Below, one piece after another: positions 7,167-8,189 of a DNA stretch of 8,189 nt; the stretch's first letter is position 1, and each line of letters begins with the position of its first letter. Under the pieces are notes generated by a model. It was not told the origin of the DNA. It saw nothing but the letters and a program-made list of their open reading frames with translations, and ran no database searches. The stretch covers positions 1-8,189 of the forward strand of contig RPPU01000173.1 in assembly GCA_003819975.1 (NCBI GenBank), read 5' to 3'. Made by a program: the position numbers and the translations under genes. The stretch comes from Desulfobacteraceae bacterium (lineage in GTDB: Bacteria; Desulfobacterota; DSM-4660; Desulfatiglandales; HGW-15).

Positions 7167-7848
7167 TGAGATCATAAATTGGATGAAAGGGGTCCCTCTT
7201 TTTCAGGATCTATCTCAAGAACAGCTTCTGGGGCTTGCCCGAATTGCCGAGGATCGAACCTATGCGCGTGAAGAGAAAATTTTCGCCGATGGCGATCCCG
7301 GGATCGGATTTTTTGTCACCTTGACCGGCCGGGTCAAAATCTTCAAAATCTCACCCGACGGCAAAGAGCAAATTTTGCATCTGATTGCACCCGGGGAACC
7401 GTTCGGCGAGGTGCCGGTCTTTTCAGGTCAAAACTTTCCGGCGCATGCCGAGGCCTTGGAAAAAAGCCGCATTTTTTTCTTTCCCCGGAGTGCTTTTATT
7501 GAACTCATCAAGCAAGACCCCGGCCTGGCCCTGAACATGTTGGCCCTTCTCTCCCGGCGCTTGCGGCGTTTTGCCGCCTTGATCGACGATCTCTCGCTTA
7601 AAGAAGTGCCGGGCCGGTTGGCCGCCTATTTGCTTTATTTGAGCGACCAAAAAAAAGGCGCAACCGATTTGGCTCTCGATATCACCAAAAGTCAGTTGGC
7701 TAGTTTGCTGGGCACCATTCCGGAAACGATTTCCAGAATTTTAGGCAAGATGGTCAAGCAGGGTTTGATCGAGTCGGACGGCCACCGGATCAGGATCTTG
7801 GATTCTGCGGGCTTGGAAGCATTGGTTGATACCAGCAGCCGTCTCTGA
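7159..7848 (+). CDS. Crp/Fnr-family transcriptional regulator
   Basis: This 229-residue regulator has an N-terminal cyclic-nucleotide-type beta roll (about 12-115: PLFQDLS, then the YAREEKIFADGDPGIGFF strand pair, then PGEPFGEVPVFSG). A dimer helix runs about 116-150. The C-terminal winged helix is at about 172-215, with ITKSQLASLLGTIPETISR carrying the recognition helix (E189, S192, R193). Length is normal. There are no cysteines, so it cannot bind an Fnr-type iron-sulphur cluster. Where Crp has an arginine-serine pair for the cAMP phosphate, this protein has F-P (93-94), so classical cAMP binding is unlikely although the FGE glutamate is kept. The signal may be another small molecule, haem or none. 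The ATG overlaps the end of the phosphatase, with GTGAGG 7 bases upstream inside that gene. The stop abuts the convergent rubredoxin stop. Confidence 0.92.
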   Translation: MVDEIINWMKGVPLFQDLSQEQLLGLARIAEDRTYAREEKIFADGDPGIGFFVTLTGRVKIFKISPDGKEQILHLIAPGEPFGEVPVFSGQNFPAHAEALEKSRIFFFPRSAFIELIKQDPGLALNMLALLSRRLRRFAALIDDLSLKEVPGRLAAYLLYLSDQKKGATDLALDITKSQLASLLGTIPETISRILGKMVKQGLIESDGHRIRILDSAGLEALVDTSSRL

Positions 7849-8007
7849 TTATTCTTTTTCAAATTGGTCTTTGGTAGCGCCGCAGATCGGACAGACCCAA
7901 TCATCCGGAACATCTTTGAACGCAGTTCCCGGTTTCACCCCATTATCCGGATCTCCAGCCTGCGGGTCGTACACATAACCGCATACCGAACACACATATT
8001 TCTCCAT
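7849..8007 (-). CDS. Rubredoxin
   Basis: This 52-residue protein is a complete single-iron electron carrier. It reads [19 protein letters not shown], then [16 protein letters not shown], then [16 protein letters not shown]. The four iron ligands are C6, C9, C39 and C42, in the two classical knuckles CxxCGY and CPxCG. The conserved aromatic residues Y11, Y13, F30, W37 and F49 are in place. Length is normal. In anaerobes rubredoxin passes electrons to oxygen- or superoxide-reducing enzymes such as rubredoxin:oxygen oxidoreductase and rubrerythrin, and to other cytoplasmic partners; the partner here is not in the window. The ATG is preceded by a full AGGAGGA ribosome-binding site. The TAA stop directly abuts the stop of the convergent Crp/Fnr gene, so any terminator must lie inside that gene. 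Confidence 0.97.
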   Translation of the reverse strand: MEKYVCSVCGYVYDPQAGDPDNGVKPGTAFKDVPDDWVCPICGATKDQFEKE

Positions 8008-8013
8008 TTTTAA

Positions 8014-8020
8014 TCCTCCT
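8014..8020 (-). promoter_or_regulatory. Strong ribosome-binding site for rubredoxin
   Basis: On the minus strand AGGAGGA lies 6 bases before the rubredoxin ATG. It is the best Shine-Dalgarno match in the window and fixes the start of this short gene. It follows directly after a TAA (8021-8023) that ends an upstream open frame. Confidence 0.85.
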
Positions 8021-8188
8021 TTAACCTTTTTTTATCCGCTCCATTCCGAATCCGCTGAGTCGGCCTATGGATCTTTTGCTTCTCGTCAAATCTATGAGTT
8101 CTGCCTCCCTAAGGCCCGGGGGCGCGCGTTTGCCGCAAATCACACCGCTCCACTCCCTTCCAAGATAAAGGCCTAGATGGGGAATGTC
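8021..8188 (-). CDS. Possible C-terminal end of an upstream gene, unrecognised
   Basis: One minus-strand frame is open from the window edge for 55 codons and stops with TAA immediately before the rubredoxin ribosome-binding site, a spacing typical of an operon. The visible protein contains [15 protein letters not shown] and ends [12 protein letters not shown] do not recognise it. Against it, the frame uses several AGG, AGA, ATA and CGA codons that are not prominent in the neighbouring genes, and an open run of this length can occur by chance. If it is not coding, this stretch is the rubredoxin promoter and leader, where TTGACG (8084-8089) is the only hint of a -35 and no good -10 follows. Confidence 0.25.
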   Translation of the reverse strand, partial: DIPHLGLYLGREWSGVICGKRAPPGLREAELIDLTRSKRSIGRLSGFGMERIKKG

Positions 8189-8189
8189 A

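Noticed and set aside
8036..8156. Direct repeat CCGCTCCATTCC (8036-8047) and CCGCTCCACTCC (8145-8156)
   Set aside because: Eleven of 12 bases match but the flanks diverge at once; too short to exclude chance and no matching insertion or attachment-site context.

Overview
This window looks like a chromosomal segment of an anaerobic, Gram-negative bacterium. LptD shows that it has a lipopolysaccharide outer membrane, and a small rubredoxin points to anaerobic electron transfer. The gene mix, the balanced base composition, a heptamer repeat and a dispersed-type palindrome fit a Desulfobacterota (former Deltaproteobacteria) genome. That assignment is inference; no rRNA or lineage marker is present.

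Layout. The left edge holds the last 47 codons of a plus-strand ureohydrolase, probably agmatinase. It converges on a minus-strand run of four genes that reads right to left: a small four-cysteine protein (6447-6190), a UvrD/PcrA-type helicase (6182-3987), folylpolyglutamate/dihydrofolate synthase FolC (3781-2474) and the LPS assembly outer-membrane protein LptD (2447-255). The small gene and the helicase are 7 bases apart and FolC and LptD are 26 bases apart, so each pair is probably co-transcribed. The 205-base gap between helicase and folC carries a run of degenerate 7-base repeats and a long nested palindrome, so it may separate two transcription units.

A 113-base AT-rich divergent promoter region (6448-6560) separates this block from a plus-strand pair: a histidine phosphatase (6561-7166) and a Crp/Fnr-family regulator (7159-7848) that overlap by 8 bases. 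The regulator converges directly on a 52-residue minus-strand rubredoxin gene (8007-7849), with the two stop codons abutting. The last 169 bases hold the strong ribosome-binding site of rubredoxin and possibly the end of another minus-strand gene.

The genes are mostly housekeeping: polyamine metabolism, outer-membrane biogenesis, folate metabolism, DNA repair, a phosphatase with its regulator, and redox. I see no CRISPR array, tRNA, rRNA, transposase or phage gene, and no clear new defence or biosynthetic system. The points most worth a second look are the unrecognised cysteine protein linked to uvrD, the intergenic repeat pair before folC, and the cysteine-free Crp-like regulator next to rubredoxin.
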